From NCBI GenBank assembly GCA_934590355.1, contig CAKTOX010000001.1:1-64000 (forward strand): DNA of 64,000 nt. The letters run 5' to 3'. A program made the position numbers and the translations under genes. Numbering within the stretch: position 1 is the first letter of the stretch; the number at the start of each line of letters is the position of its first letter. Positions 1-8,251 of this stretch are shown one piece after another. The notes below the pieces were generated by a model. That model had not been told where the DNA came from. It ran no database searches and was given only the letters and a program-made list of their open reading frames with translations. The DNA comes from an uncultured Oscillospiraceae bacterium. GTDB lineage: Bacteria; Bacillota; Clostridia; Oscillospirales; Oscillospiraceae.

Positions 1-578
1 TGGATCGCGACGTAGATGATGACGATGAGAAGCATAACGAACAGTGCGGGCATGCCGATCTTGCAGAACTTCTCGATACCGCCTTCAACACCGGCAGCAA
101 CGACGAATGCGTTGATGGCGATGAACAGTGCGGTCCAGAGAACCATTGCGCCGCCATTGCAGATGAAGGTGCCGAAGAAGTCGGCGATGTCTGCAACACC
201 CCAGGTGTTCCAGCCAAAGATAGCGGTCAGATAGCCGAGTGCGTAGCGGGTGACCATGCCGCCGAGAACGAAGTAGAAGCACAGTACGAGGAAGGGAACG
301 AGAACTGCCATGTAACCCATCCAGGTGAACTTCTTGCTGAGCTTACGGTACGCTGCGACAGGGCTCATGCCGGTCTTACGGCCGATTGCGAGCTCGCCTA
401 CCATAACGGCGAGTCCAACGAATACTGCAAGAACGAGGTAAACGAGCAGGAACGCGAAGCCGCCGCTCATACCCATCTTGTACGGGAAGCCCCAGATGTT
501 TCCGAGACCGACTGCCGAGCCGACAGCAGCCATTATGAAACCGAAGTTGGAGCCAAATGATGCGCGAGTGTTTTCCAT
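1..578 (-). CDS. Sodium:neurotransmitter symporter (NSS) family transporter, N-terminal part
   Basis: The first 192 residues of a sodium-coupled amino acid transporter; the gene runs off the left edge, so the C-terminal part is missing. The protein opens MENTRASFGSNFGFIMAAVG and carries the family's first-helix signature GLGNIWGFPY at about residues 25-34, where sodium and substrate are bound. The usual Arg of the NIWRFP motif is Gly here, a change also known in other bacterial members. Four to five hydrophobic helices follow. The ATG at 578 is preceded by GGAGAGAAAG. It is transcribed divergently from the phosphoribosyltransferase gene. Substrate cannot be told. Confidence 0.9.
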   Translation of the reverse strand, partial: MENTRASFGSNFGFIMAAVGSAVGLGNIWGFPYKMGMSGGFAFLLVYLVLAVFVGLAVMVGELAIGRKTGMSPVAAYRKLSKKFTWMGYMAVLVPFLVLCFYFVLGGMVTRYALGYLTAIFGWNTWGVADIADFFGTFICNGGAMVLWTALFIAINAFVVAAGVEGGIEKFCKIGMPALFVMLLIVIIYVAI

Positions 579-677
579 ATCTTTCTCTCCTTTTTTCTTT
601 GCACCGTGATTTTTGATCCCGGTAAAAACCGGCAGCGTGTTAACTCCTCATTAACCGTCCGCCAAATTTATAAGCAG

Positions 678-706
678 ACTTTACACTATATTCACACATT
701 TTTCAA
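678..706 (-). promoter_or_regulatory. Promoter of the NSS transporter gene
   Basis: On the minus strand TTGAAA (706-701) and TAAAGT (683-678) are 17 bases apart. This predicts a leader of about 90 bases holding a small CCGGT/ACCGG hairpin at 619-632. Inferred from consensus only. Confidence 0.5.
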
Positions 707-952
707 TACTTTTTTGCTGTTTAAATATTAACTTTTGCTTCATTTCGCTAAAGTTTTGTGCACTTTTTACAAGGTATCACTATTTTTCATATAACATATT
801 ACCAAAATTCATATCCTCCTTTCAGGATATTTCATACCCGCTCACGAGCGCTCTTCACAAAAAATTTATCTCCGTGTTAAGTGTCTTTACAGGGCGGTGT
901 TCACGCGTCATTTAGTTAACAATTAAAAATCCGAAAAAATCGGCTTTGGGCT

Positions 953-980
953 TGATTTTTAAAATTTATCCTGTACAATG
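953..980 (+). promoter_or_regulatory. Promoter of the phosphoribosyltransferase gene
   Basis: TTGATT (953-958) and TACAAT (975-980) with a 16-base spacer, about 75 bases before the start codon. Confidence 0.45.
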
Positions 981-1053
981 ATAATGTTATAGACTACGGC
1001 GACCGGCGGCCGATAACCGCGGAATGCTGACATCAGCAGAATGGAGAAATCAA

Positions 1054-1608
1054 ATGACTTATGAAATGGACATTGCCGGCTTAAAGCGCGAGCTGCCCTT
1101 GTGCAAGGTCACGGACGACCTGTACATAGGCGCATTCGTCATGTTCGGCGACGTTGAGCTTACCGTCCACTGCGCAGCGGAGCTTTTAAAGCGCGCTCCC
1201 GAATATGACTACCTCATTGCTCCCGAAGCAAAGTCCATCCCCCTGCTCTACGAAATGGCACGTCAGAGCGGTGCGGAGAAATATTTCCTCGCAAGAAAGG
1301 GTCCCAAGGCTTATATGAGCGGCGTGTTCGAGGTCCACGTCAAGTCCATCACCACCATGGACGTACAGCGTCTTGTTATTGACACTGCCGATGCCGAGCT
1401 CATCAAGGGCAAGCGCATCCTTATCATCGACGACGTCATTTCCACCGGCGACAGTCTGCGCGCCATGGAGGAGCTCGTCACCCGCGCCGGCGGCAACATC
1501 GTCGGTCGCATGGCCGTCCTTGCCGAGGGAGACGCTCAGAAGCGCGACGACATCATCGTGCTCGGCGATCTGCCCCTGTTTAATCCCGACGGCACCGTTA
1601 AAGAATGA
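1054..1608 (+). CDS. Adenine/xanthine-type phosphoribosyltransferase
   Basis: 184 residues, the usual size for the adenine phosphoribosyltransferase (Apt/Xpt) family, which joins a purine base to PRPP in the cytoplasm. The PRPP-binding loop is clear: RILIIDDVISTGDS near residues 127-140, with two acidic residues followed by the phosphate-gripping STGDS. The start at 1054 is chosen over an ATG 30 bases upstream because GGAG lies 7 bases before it. It stands alone between its own promoter and terminator. The base used is not determined; the N-terminal half is less typical of strict adenine enzymes, so a regulatory purine PRTase is also possible. Confidence 0.85.
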   Translation: MTYEMDIAGLKRELPLCKVTDDLYIGAFVMFGDVELTVHCAAELLKRAPEYDYLIAPEAKSIPLLYEMARQSGAEKYFLARKGPKAYMSGVFEVHVKSITTMDVQRLVIDTADAELIKGKRILIIDDVISTGDSLRAMEELVTRAGGNIVGRMAVLAEGDAQKRDDIIVLGDLPLFNPDGTVKE

Positions 1609-1618
1609 ATTTAAGCAG

Positions 1619-1650
1619 CAAAAACCGCACCCAGGAGGGTGCGGTTTTTT
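1619..1650 (+). terminator. Bidirectional intrinsic terminator
   Basis: A 9-bp perfect stem (1624-1632 with 1637-1645), 4-base loop, then T6; five A residues on the other side let it also end tadA transcription from the minus strand. Confidence 0.85.
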
Positions 1651-1679
1651 CATTTGATCTCGAAATTTGATCTCGAATC

Positions 1680-2135
1680 TTATCTTGTTTTTCTGAAAAA
1701 ATCCTTGAGCAGCTCGGCGGACTGCTCGGCGCGAACGCCGCCGTAAAGTGCGGGCTTATGCCCGTAGCGCTCCTCGAAAAGATTGATAACGCTGCCGCAC
1801 GAGCCCGTGTTTTCGTCCTTTGCGCCGTAAACCACGGTCGGTATGCGGGAATTTATTATTCCGCCGGCACACATCGGGCAGGGCTCGAGCGTAACGTAGA
1901 GCGTGCAGCCGGAAAGCCGCCAGTCGCCCGTGCTGCGGCAAGCCTCGCGGATAGCCTCCATTTCGGCGTGCTGCGTGGCGTCGTGGGTCTCCTCGCGCGT
2001 ATTATAGCCCCTGCCTATAATATTGCCGTTTGCATCCGCTATGACGCAGCCGACGGGTATCTCCCCCGCGTCGTATGCCTTCCTTGCAAGCTCAAGGGCA
2101 AGGTCCATGTAGTCTTCTCTGTCCATCGCAGTCAT
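1680..2135 (-). CDS. tadA: tRNA-specific adenosine deaminase
   Basis: 151 residues. Converts the wobble adenosine of tRNA-Arg(ACG) to inosine, an essential step for reading CGN codons; the matching tRNA-Arg(ACG) gene is in this window at 29465. The zinc and catalytic motifs are complete: HAEMEAI (His ligand and proton-shuttling Glu) around residue 57 and PCPMCAG (two Cys ligands) around residue 87. Its ATG overlaps the TGA of rarD by four bases, so it is translated as the last gene of glyA-rarD-tadA. It ends at the shared terminator 1619-1650. Confidence 0.95.
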   Translation of the reverse strand: MTAMDREDYMDLALELARKAYDAGEIPVGCVIADANGNIIGRGYNTREETHDATQHAEMEAIREACRSTGDWRLSGCTLYVTLEPCPMCAGGIINSRIPTVVYGAKDENTGSCGSVINLFEERYGHKPALYGGVRAEQSAELLKDFFRKTR

Positions 2136-3019
2136 GCCTTGCCTAAAGCGGTGTGCTTTCTGTGCCTTCTGAAGCTGTCATAAACGAACAAAATGACCGC
2201 CGCCCAAACGAAGGCGAAGGTTATGGCGTTTGTCTGCGTAAAGGCTTCATTATATATAAACACGCCCACGAGAAGCTGAAGAGTGGGGCTTATGTACATG
2301 AGTATGCCAGAGGTCACGATTGGGATACCCTTGATGCCCTTTGCAAAGAGCATGAGCGGTATTGAGGTGACGGGACCGGTCAGCACGAGGAGAATGAGCT
2401 CTGCCGCCGAGAGCGAGGAGTAGGTCGTAAGTCCCGAAAACTGCGCATAGGCAATGAAAATGATCGCCAGCGGCAGCACGGACATGGTCTCCATGCAAAT
2501 TGACGTCTCGCTGTCGGCCTTGATGCCCTTTTTGAGCGCACCGTACAGCGCGAAGGTCAGACCGATTATGATCGCAAGATACGGCACCGTGCCGTAGCTA
2601 ATGACGGAGTACATGACTCCCGCAAAGGCGAGCGCCACGCTTGACCACTGCAAGGCGCTGAGCTTTTCCTTAAAAAAGACAGCGCCGATGAGCACGGAAA
2701 ACAGCGGATTCATGTAGTACGCAAGGCTGGCCTCAAGAATTCTGCCCATTGCGACCGTGAGGATATAAATGCCCCAGTTGACCGAAATGAGTATGCCGCA
2801 CAGGAAGAATTTTCTCCGCTCGCTCTTATTGCGGACTATATTTTTTATCTCACCGCCGCGCTTTTTTATCAGTATGACGGCAAGGCAGAAGATGCACGAG
2901 AAAATAACTCTCTGCGCAAGGACGTATGCCGAGTTCACGCCCGAGAGCAGCTTCCAGAATATCGGCAGCAGCCCCCACAGCGTGTAGCAGCCGATGACGT
3001 TCAGTGTTGACTTATTCAT
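2132..3019 (-). CDS. rarD: RarD-type EamA/DMT family permease
   Basis: 295 residues with about ten hydrophobic helices, two EamA repeats, and the RarD opening (CYTLWGLLPIFWKLL). RarD proteins are inner-membrane transporters of the drug/metabolite superfamily whose substrate is not settled; the E. coli member was named for chloramphenicol sensitivity. The start follows a GTAGGATATAAT region that overlaps the end of glyA, so expression depends on the glyA transcript. The gap to glyA is only about 10 bases. Confidence 0.9.
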   Translation of the reverse strand: MNKSTLNVIGCYTLWGLLPIFWKLLSGVNSAYVLAQRVIFSCIFCLAVILIKKRGGEIKNIVRNKSERRKFFLCGILISVNWGIYILTVAMGRILEASLAYYMNPLFSVLIGAVFFKEKLSALQWSSVALAFAGVMYSVISYGTVPYLAIIIGLTFALYGALKKGIKADSETSICMETMSVLPLAIIFIAYAQFSGLTTYSSLSAAELILLVLTGPVTSIPLMLFAKGIKGIPIVTSGILMYISPTLQLLVGVFIYNEAFTQTNAITFAFVWAAVILFVYDSFRRHRKHTALGKA

Positions 3020-3028
3020 TATATCCTA

Positions 3029-4276
3029 CTACATCTCCGTTTCGGGATACAGCGGGAAGCGCTCGCACAGCTCAAGTGTGCGCTGCTTTACGTCCTCCAC
3101 CGCCGCTTCGCCGTTTTTGATGACCTCGACGAGCATTTTTCCTATCTCGCGCATCTCGTCCTCGCCCATTCCGCGCGTGGTCACAGCGGGCGTGCCGAAG
3201 CGCATACCGCTCGTGAGCTTTACAGACTGAGTGTCGAAGGGAATGGAGTTTTTATTTGCCGTAATGTGCGCCGCGTCCAGAAGCTCCTGCACCTCGTTAC
3301 CGGTGCGGCCGAGGCTCATGGTGTCCGCGAGCATGAGATGATTATCCGTGCCGCCGGACACGAGGCGGATGCCGCCCTCGCTCAGGGTCTGCGCAAGCAC
3401 TGCCGCGTTTTTGACCGTCTGCTCCTGATATGCCTTGAATTCGGGGCTCATGGCCTCCTTGAAGCACACCGCCTTGCCGGCGATTATATGCATAAGCGGG
3501 CCGCCCTGAGTTCCGGGGAACACCGCGCTGTTTATCTTCTTTTTAAGCTCGTCCTTACAGAGGATAATGGCGCCGCGTGGGCCGCGCAGTGTCTTATGGG
3601 TCGTGCTCGTCACAACGTCGGCATACGGCACGGGGCTCGGGTGCACTCCCGCCGCGACAAGGCCGCCTATATGCGCCATATCGACCATGAGATACGCACC
3701 GACCTCGTCTGCGATCTCGCGCATCTTCTTGAAATCTATTATGCGGGAATACGCGCTGGCTCCCGCGATTATGAGCTTGGGTCTGCACTCGCCCGCGATC
3801 TGCATCGCCTTTTCGTAGTCGATGGTCTCGGTCTCGGGATCGACGCCGTAGAAGCAGGCGTTAAAATACTTGCCGGATATGGACGCCTTGGAGCCGTGGG
3901 TCAGGTGACCGCCGTGGCTCAGGTTCATGCCGAGAATGGTGTCGCCGGGCTTTAAAAGCGCAAGATAAACGGCAACATTGGCCTGCGAGCCGGAGTGCGG
4001 CTGCACATTGGCGTGCTCTGCGCCGAAAAGCTCCTTTGCCCTGTCTATCGCGAGCTGCTCGACGATATCCACATACTCGCAGCCGCCGTAATAGCGTGCT
4101 CCGGGGTAGCCCTCGGCATATTTATTGGTCAGGTGGCTGCCCATAGCCTCCATGACCGCGCGGCTCGTGAAGTTTTCGGATGCGATAAGCTCGATATGGT
4201 CGCGCTGACGCACGAGCTCGCTCTTCATCGCCGCATACAGCTCGGGATCGGATCTTTTTATCGTCTCGTAGTTCAT
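3029..4276 (-). CDS. glyA: Serine hydroxymethyltransferase
   Basis: 415 residues, normal family length. A PLP enzyme that interconverts serine and glycine with tetrahydrofolate and supplies one-carbon units. The PLP lysine lies in STTHKTLRGPRGA near residue 228; SHGGHLTHG and the C-terminal TSGMRFGTPAVTTRG are typical. A longer in-frame start exists, but ATG 4276 has GGAGGCATAACG directly before it and gives the normal N-terminus (MNYETIKRSDPE). First gene of glyA-rarD-tadA, with its own promoter. Confidence 0.97.
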   Translation of the reverse strand: MNYETIKRSDPELYAAMKSELVRQRDHIELIASENFTSRAVMEAMGSHLTNKYAEGYPGARYYGGCEYVDIVEQLAIDRAKELFGAEHANVQPHSGSQANVAVYLALLKPGDTILGMNLSHGGHLTHGSKASISGKYFNACFYGVDPETETIDYEKAMQIAGECRPKLIIAGASAYSRIIDFKKMREIADEVGAYLMVDMAHIGGLVAAGVHPSPVPYADVVTSTTHKTLRGPRGAIILCKDELKKKINSAVFPGTQGGPLMHIIAGKAVCFKEAMSPEFKAYQEQTVKNAAVLAQTLSEGGIRLVSGGTDNHLMLADTMSLGRTGNEVQELLDAAHITANKNSIPFDTQSVKLTSGMRFGTPAVTTRGMGEDEMREIGKMLVEVIKNGEAAVEDVKQRTLELCERFPLYPETEM

Positions 4277-4307
4277 CGTTATGCCTCCATGAGTTATTAT
4301 CCTTAGA

Positions 4308-4336
4308 ATTATACGATAAAGCCCGCACGGGCGCAA
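4308..4336 (-). promoter_or_regulatory. Promoter of glyA-rarD-tadA
   Basis: Minus strand TTGCGC (4336-4331), 17-base spacer, TATAAT (4313-4308). The predicted leader is about 25 bases, so there is no room for a glycine riboswitch. Confidence 0.6.
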
Positions 4337-4385
4337 TACATATGTCAGTATTTTGTTCGTTAAATGCAAGGCATGGCGAATTTGC

Positions 4386-4414
4386 TTGAATAAGCCGCTA
4401 TAATGTGTTAGTAT
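4386..4414 (+). promoter_or_regulatory. Possible promoter of the EEP-family gene
   Basis: TTGAAT (4386-4391) and TAGTAT (4409-4414) are 17 bases apart; a second TATAAT (4399-4404) overlaps but lacks a good -35. Confidence 0.4.
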
Positions 4415-4429
4415 ATTGAGCTGACGATA

Positions 4430-4467
4430 AACGAGCCGCTGCCCTCACAGGCGGGGTTCGGTTTTTT
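4430..4467 (+). terminator. Terminator-like hairpin in a gene leader
   Basis: CGAGCC-G-CTGCC pairs with GGCGG-GGTTCG around a CTCACA loop and is followed by T6. It lies between the likely promoter and the ribosome site of the gene at 4483, so it may act as an attenuator. Confidence 0.5.
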
Positions 4468-4482
4468 GAAAGGTGAGTACAA

Positions 4483-5556
4483 ATGGCAAAAAAAGCACTC
4501 AAGATCGTATTGATCCTTCTCGGCGTGATAGCTCTTGCCGCGGCGGCACTTATCCTGTGGCTGTCTCTGACGGAGTATAAGCCCGAGGATGTCACGGTCG
4601 TTAAGGTCGCGGAAAGCTCCGACCTTGAAAGCAAGCAGCCCGCAGTCGGCGATGAGATAAGCGTCGTGAGCTGGAACATCGGCTACGCTGGTCTCGGCAA
4701 GGGCTCGGACTTCTTCATGGACGGCGGTACGAATGTTTCCTCCGCGGACAAGGATACCGTTTCCTCCTACCTTGACGGTATATACAACACCCTGTATTCC
4801 GGCGAGGACAGCGCTTCGATATTCATGCTTCAGGAGGTCGACAAGAACTCCAAGCGCACCTACGGCACGGACGAGACCGCGCGCCTCGGAATATATAACA
4901 GCTCCTACGCTCTTAACTATTCCTGCAATTTCGTTCCCTTCCCCCTGCCTCCCATCGGCAGAGTCAACAGCGGACTTCTGACCACCACCGTATATGACAT
5001 TGATTCTGCGGAGCGTCTGTCGCTCCCCTGTCCGTTCAATTGGCCCGTCAGCACCGCGAACCTCAAAAGATGCCTGCTGGTGAGTTACCTGCCCATATCA
5101 GGCTCGGATAAGCAGCTTGTCATCGTTAATCTCCACCTCGAGGCCTACGACGACGGAGAGGGCAAGATCGCCCAGACCAAGCAGCTTCGTGAATTTATTC
5201 AGGGTGAATACGAGAAGGGCAACTATGTCATTGCCGGCGGCGACTTCAACCAGATCTTCCCCGGCGGACTTGACGCTTTCCCCAACACGCACAAGGAAAA
5301 CTGGGAGCCGGGCATTATCTCCGATGACATCATGCCCGAGGGCTGGACCCTCGCATACGACCTTGAAACTCCGAGCTGCCGTCTGCTCAACCAGCCGTAT
5401 GACCCCTCCGATACCGAGCACACCCAGCACTATGTCATCGACGGATTTATCCTCTCCCCGAACGTACAGCTTCTTGCCGTCAATACCCTCGACGAGGGCT
5501 TCGTCAACTCCGACCACAACCCGGTCAAGCTTCAGGTGAAGCTCATAGCGGAATAA
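4483..5556 (+). CDS. Membrane-anchored endonuclease/exonuclease/phosphatase family protein
   Basis: 357 residues: one N-terminal membrane helix (about residues 5-28) and an extracellular EEP fold domain. Catalytic motifs are present: SWNIGYAGL (Asn metal/phosphate site), LQEVD (Glu metal ligand), NLHLEAYDD, GGDFNQIFPG (Asp/Asn pair) and the final NSDHNPV (Asp-His). The family hydrolyses phosphodiesters in nucleic acids, sphingomyelin or inositol lipids; the exported location argues against DNA repair. Start ATG has GAAAGGTGAG in front. It is followed by its own terminator and then by another anchored hydrolase. Confidence 0.85.
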   Translation: MAKKALKIVLILLGVIALAAAALILWLSLTEYKPEDVTVVKVAESSDLESKQPAVGDEISVVSWNIGYAGLGKGSDFFMDGGTNVSSADKDTVSSYLDGIYNTLYSGEDSASIFMLQEVDKNSKRTYGTDETARLGIYNSSYALNYSCNFVPFPLPPIGRVNSGLLTTTVYDIDSAERLSLPCPFNWPVSTANLKRCLLVSYLPISGSDKQLVIVNLHLEAYDDGEGKIAQTKQLREFIQGEYEKGNYVIAGGDFNQIFPGGLDAFPNTHKENWEPGIISDDIMPEGWTLAYDLETPSCRLLNQPYDPSDTEHTQHYVIDGFILSPNVQLLAVNTLDEGFVNSDHNPVKLQVKLIAE

Positions 5557-5560
5557 CAGC

Positions 5561-5597
5561 TTCGGACGGCGCATACACTGTGTCGTCCGAACTTTTT
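5561..5597 (+). terminator. Intrinsic terminator
   Basis: TTCGGACG (5561-5568) pairs with CGTCCGAA (5584-5591), then a T-rich run. Confidence 0.7.
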
Positions 5598-5636
5598 ATT
5601 TAATTTTTAAAATTTAAGAAACGGAGATATATCAGG

Positions 5637-6404
5637 ATGAGCAAATCTCAAAAAATCATCGCAATTATCGCCATTGTTCTGATAATCGTGCTTATCGCGC
5701 TTATCTGCGTGAGCCTCCGGAACAAGGTAAACCCGAATGACACGCCCTCGACGGAGAGCACCCCTCCCGTCACCGAGAGCCTTGCACCCACCCCGGAGCC
5801 CACTCCCACTCCGCTGCAATTTACGACCGCGCCCGAGGGATATTTTAAGGACGCTCTGCTCATAGGCGACTCGCGCATGGTTGGAATCGAAATGATGCAG
5901 ACGCTTGACGGCGCTACCTTCTTCACGACCGTCGGACTCAGCCTCACGGGCGCAATGAGCACAAGAGCGGACGTTAAGGGTGTCGGCAGCACCACGCTCC
6001 CCGCACTTTTGCAGAGCAGACAGTTCGGCAAAATATACGTCATGCTCGGAATTAACGATATCGGCGGCTCGGTAGAGGCACTCAAGCAGACCTACTCGAA
6101 CCTCATCGACAAGCTTCGTGAGGCTCAGCCGGACGCCATCATTTACATCATGTCTAACCTCCACGTTTCCGCGACTCAGGATTCTCGCGGCACGGCGGTC
6201 AACAACAAAAACCTCAACAATCTCAACGACTACACCAAGACCCTTGCCGACGGCGAGACGATATTCTATCTTGAGTGCAACGAGATCTTCGACGACGCAA
6301 ACGGCACGCTCTCCTCGGAGCTCACCTCCGACGGCATCCACGTTGACGGAGCATCGTACAGAAAATGGGGCGAATGGATCGCCGAAAACGCAATAGTCAA
6401 ATAA
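5637..6404 (+). CDS. Membrane-anchored SGNH/GDSL hydrolase
   Basis: 255 residues: an N-terminal membrane helix (about 7-27), a Thr/Pro/Glu-rich linker (35-62), then an SGNH esterase domain. The blocks are seen in order: GDSRMVG (nucleophile Ser), a Gly in VGLSLTGA, MLGINDIGG (Asn), and SDGIHVDG (Asp-His pair). Such exported enzymes often remove acetyl groups from cell-wall polymers or glycans; the true substrate is unknown. GGAG lies 11 bases before the ATG. It ends at a terminator shared with the convergent NifX-like gene. Confidence 0.85.
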   Translation: MSKSQKIIAIIAIVLIIVLIALICVSLRNKVNPNDTPSTESTPPVTESLAPTPEPTPTPLQFTTAPEGYFKDALLIGDSRMVGIEMMQTLDGATFFTTVGLSLTGAMSTRADVKGVGSTTLPALLQSRQFGKIYVMLGINDIGGSVEALKQTYSNLIDKLREAQPDAIIYIMSNLHVSATQDSRGTAVNNKNLNNLNDYTKTLADGETIFYLECNEIFDDANGTLSSELTSDGIHVDGASYRKWGEWIAENAIVK

Positions 6405-6413
6405 TTCGGACAT

Positions 6414-6443
6414 AAAAAATCTCCCCTCTCGGGGAGATTTTTT
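6414..6443 (+). terminator. Bidirectional intrinsic terminator
   Basis: AATCTCCCC and GGGGAGATT around a TCTC loop, flanked by A6 and T6 runs; it serves both converging genes. Confidence 0.85.
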
Positions 6444-6452
6444 ATTTGCTTC

Positions 6453-6872
6453 TCAGTGGCAGCCACAGCCGCAGCCGCAGTCGCCGTCCTCGTGGTCATG
6501 GTCGCCGCAGCCGCCGGAGCAGCCGGAGCAGCCGCCGGAGCAGCCGCCCTCATCGGACAGGAAGGGAAGCTGGCCGCGCATGAGGAGCTCGGCAGCGTCG
6601 TCGGAGTTGCCGCAGAAGCCTGCAAATGCCACGATGCCGTAGGCTGCAAGAGCCGCTCTTGCGTGCACGCCGATGCTGCCGACGATGACGGCGTCAACGT
6701 TCAGGCTGTCCATGAGGTCGGCAACGGCCTGATGACCGCTCTCCTTGACCTCGACTATCTCCTTGGAGACAAGCTCGGTGTTGTTGTCATTGGTCTTGTA
6801 GACCGCGAACATCTCGGCATGGCCGAAGTGCTCGAATATTTCGTTATCCTTGTAAGATACTGCGATGATCAT
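6453..6872 (-). CDS. NifX/NifB-type iron-molybdenum cofactor-binding family protein with Cys/His-rich tail
   Basis: 139 residues. Residues 1-105 form the dinitrogenase iron-molybdenum cofactor fold (MIIAVSYKDNEIFEHFGHAE, then VDAVIVGSIGVHA and GNSDDAAELL). The tail after residue 108 is almost only Gly, Cys, Asp and His (GGCSGGCSGCSGGC, then CGCGCGCH), which looks like a metal-binding arm. No nitrogenase genes are nearby; in anaerobes such proteins occur beside Mrp/NBP35 ATPases, as here, and are thought to hold or pass iron-sulfur or other metal clusters. It follows the Mrp gene by three bases. Confidence 0.85.
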   Translation of the reverse strand: MIIAVSYKDNEIFEHFGHAEMFAVYKTNDNNTELVSKEIVEVKESGHQAVADLMDSLNVDAVIVGSIGVHARAALAAYGIVAFAGFCGNSDDAAELLMRGQLPFLSDEGGCSGGCSGCSGGCGDHDHEDGDCGCGCGCH

Positions 6873-6875
6873 TTT

Positions 6876-7697
6876 TTATTCTCCTTTTTCTATGAAATCA
6901 GCCAGATCGCTCAACGCGCCGGCGTCAATGCTCTCAACCTCGCCGGCATCGACCATGGTTGCAACGACGGGGTCGATGGGCAGGCGCGCAGTGTGCTCGA
7001 TGCCGAACTCCTGCGCGGTCTTTTCGACCTTGCTCTCGCCGAATATCTCGTACTCCTTGCCGCAGTCGGGGCACTTAAAGTAACTCATATTCTCGACAAG
7101 GCCGAGGACGGGGACGTTCATGAGCTTTGCCATGTTGACAGCCTTTGCGACTATCATGGAGACAAGCTCCTGAGGTGAGGTGACTATAACTATACCGTCG
7201 ATGGGCAGCGACTGGAAAACGGTCAGGGGCACATCACCCGTTCCGGGAGGCATATCCACGAACATATAGTCAACGTCATCCCACAGCACCTCGCTCCAGA
7301 ACTGGGTCACGACGCCTGCGATGACGGGGCCGCGCCAAACGACGGGGTCGGTCTCGTTATCGAGGATGAGGTTTACGGACATGATCTGCGTGCCCTTATT
7401 CGAATAGCAGGGGATAAGCAGCTCACCCGTGCCGCGGGCATGCTCGTGCACGCCGAAGGCCTTGGGAATGGAGGGGCCGGTGACGTCCGCATCGAGTACG
7501 GCAGCCTGATAGCCGCGGCGCTGCATCTCGCTTGCAAGAAGGCTCGTTACGAGACTCTTGCCGACGCCGCCCTTGCCGCTGACGACGGCAATGACCTTTT
7601 TGACGCTTGCTGCGGGACTGAGCTTTGCGCTCAGGTCCTCATGACGTTCGCTGCAGTTTTCCTGGCAGCTAGAACAATCGTGTGTACATTCGCTCAT
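6876..7697 (-). CDS. Mrp/NBP35-type iron-sulfur carrier ATPase
   Basis: 273 residues. A deviant Walker A P-loop (SGKGGVGKS) near residue 40, VDMPPGTGD (Walker B region) and the CxxC pair in KCPDCGKEY that bridges a 4Fe-4S cluster at the dimer face. The N-terminus carries another Cys set (CTHDCSSCQENC), as in Nbp35/ApbC proteins. It likely assembles or transfers iron-sulfur clusters in the cytoplasm. ATG 7697 has AGGAG in front. It forms a two-gene operon with the NifX-like gene. Confidence 0.92.
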   Translation of the reverse strand: MSECTHDCSSCQENCSERHEDLSAKLSPAASVKKVIAVVSGKGGVGKSLVTSLLASEMQRRGYQAAVLDADVTGPSIPKAFGVHEHARGTGELLIPCYSNKGTQIMSVNLILDNETDPVVWRGPVIAGVVTQFWSEVLWDDVDYMFVDMPPGTGDVPLTVFQSLPIDGIVIVTSPQELVSMIVAKAVNMAKLMNVPVLGLVENMSYFKCPDCGKEYEIFGESKVEKTAQEFGIEHTARLPIDPVVATMVDAGEVESIDAGALSDLADFIEKGE

Positions 7698-7753
7698 TTC
7701 TGATTACTCCTAATATCAAATAAAAAAATTGTCTGCATTATAATATAATACTA

Positions 7754-8251
7754 TTATGCTCTTTTGTCCAGCCGTCTCAAAAGATACATTGCCGCAAGCC
7801 CCGTAAACACGCCCGTGACGATGCCCGAGGCGAGCAGCGCCGGAGCATACACCAAAAGCGCGGCGGTCTTTGTTATCGCCACGGCGGCAATGAGCTGGCC
7901 GATATTATGCGCAACGGCGCCGAGGGCGGACACGACCCAGAGCATTTTGAGCGGAAAGGCTTTGACGGTCAGGCACATTGCCGCATACGCGAGCACACCG
8001 CCGCAAATGCTGAATATAAAGCCCGACACTCCGCCGGCAAACACGCTGCCCATCGCTATGCGAACGAGCAGGATAAGCCCCGCCTCGCGCCTTCCCAAGA
8101 GAAGCATCGCAACGAGAGTTATGACATTTGCAAGCCCGAGCTTCACGCCCGGAACGGGCACGGGTGCGGGTATTTGGGCCTCGATAACGAAAACTATGAG
8201 CGAGGCGGCGGTGAGCATTGCCATGAGGGCGAGCTTTTTGGTCTTAGCCAT
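7754..8251 (-). CDS. Gx transporter family membrane protein
   Basis: 165 residues, five to six hydrophobic helices. The family (also labelled heptaprenyl diphosphate synthase component I) is recognised by MAMLTAASLIVFVIEAQIP, the Pro-rich PAPVPVPGVKLGLAN and GGVLAYAAMCL. It resembles substrate-binding S components of ECF transporters; its real cargo is unknown. It overlaps the end of the preceding NusG-II gene by eight bases, so the two are translated together. Confidence 0.85.
   Translation of the reverse strand: MAKTKKLALMAMLTAASLIVFVIEAQIPAPVPVPGVKLGLANVITLVAMLLLGRREAGLILLVRIAMGSVFAGGVSGFIFSICGGVLAYAAMCLTVKAFPLKMLWVVSALGAVAHNIGQLIAAVAITKTAALLVYAPALLASGIVTGVFTGLAAMYLLRRLDKRA

Larger units (their letters stand above)
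579..1053. other. Divergent intergenic region, 475 bp
   Basis: A-T rich spacer between the NSS gene (minus) and the phosphoribosyltransferase gene (plus). It contains one promoter for each direction and an ATATCC/GGATAT inverted repeat near 810-830. I see no convincing small gene or known riboswitch in it. Confidence 0.5.

Noticed and set aside
1651..1678. Short direct repeat ATTTGATCTCGA, two copies
   Set aside because: Only 12 bases each beside a terminator; too short to support an element or binding site.
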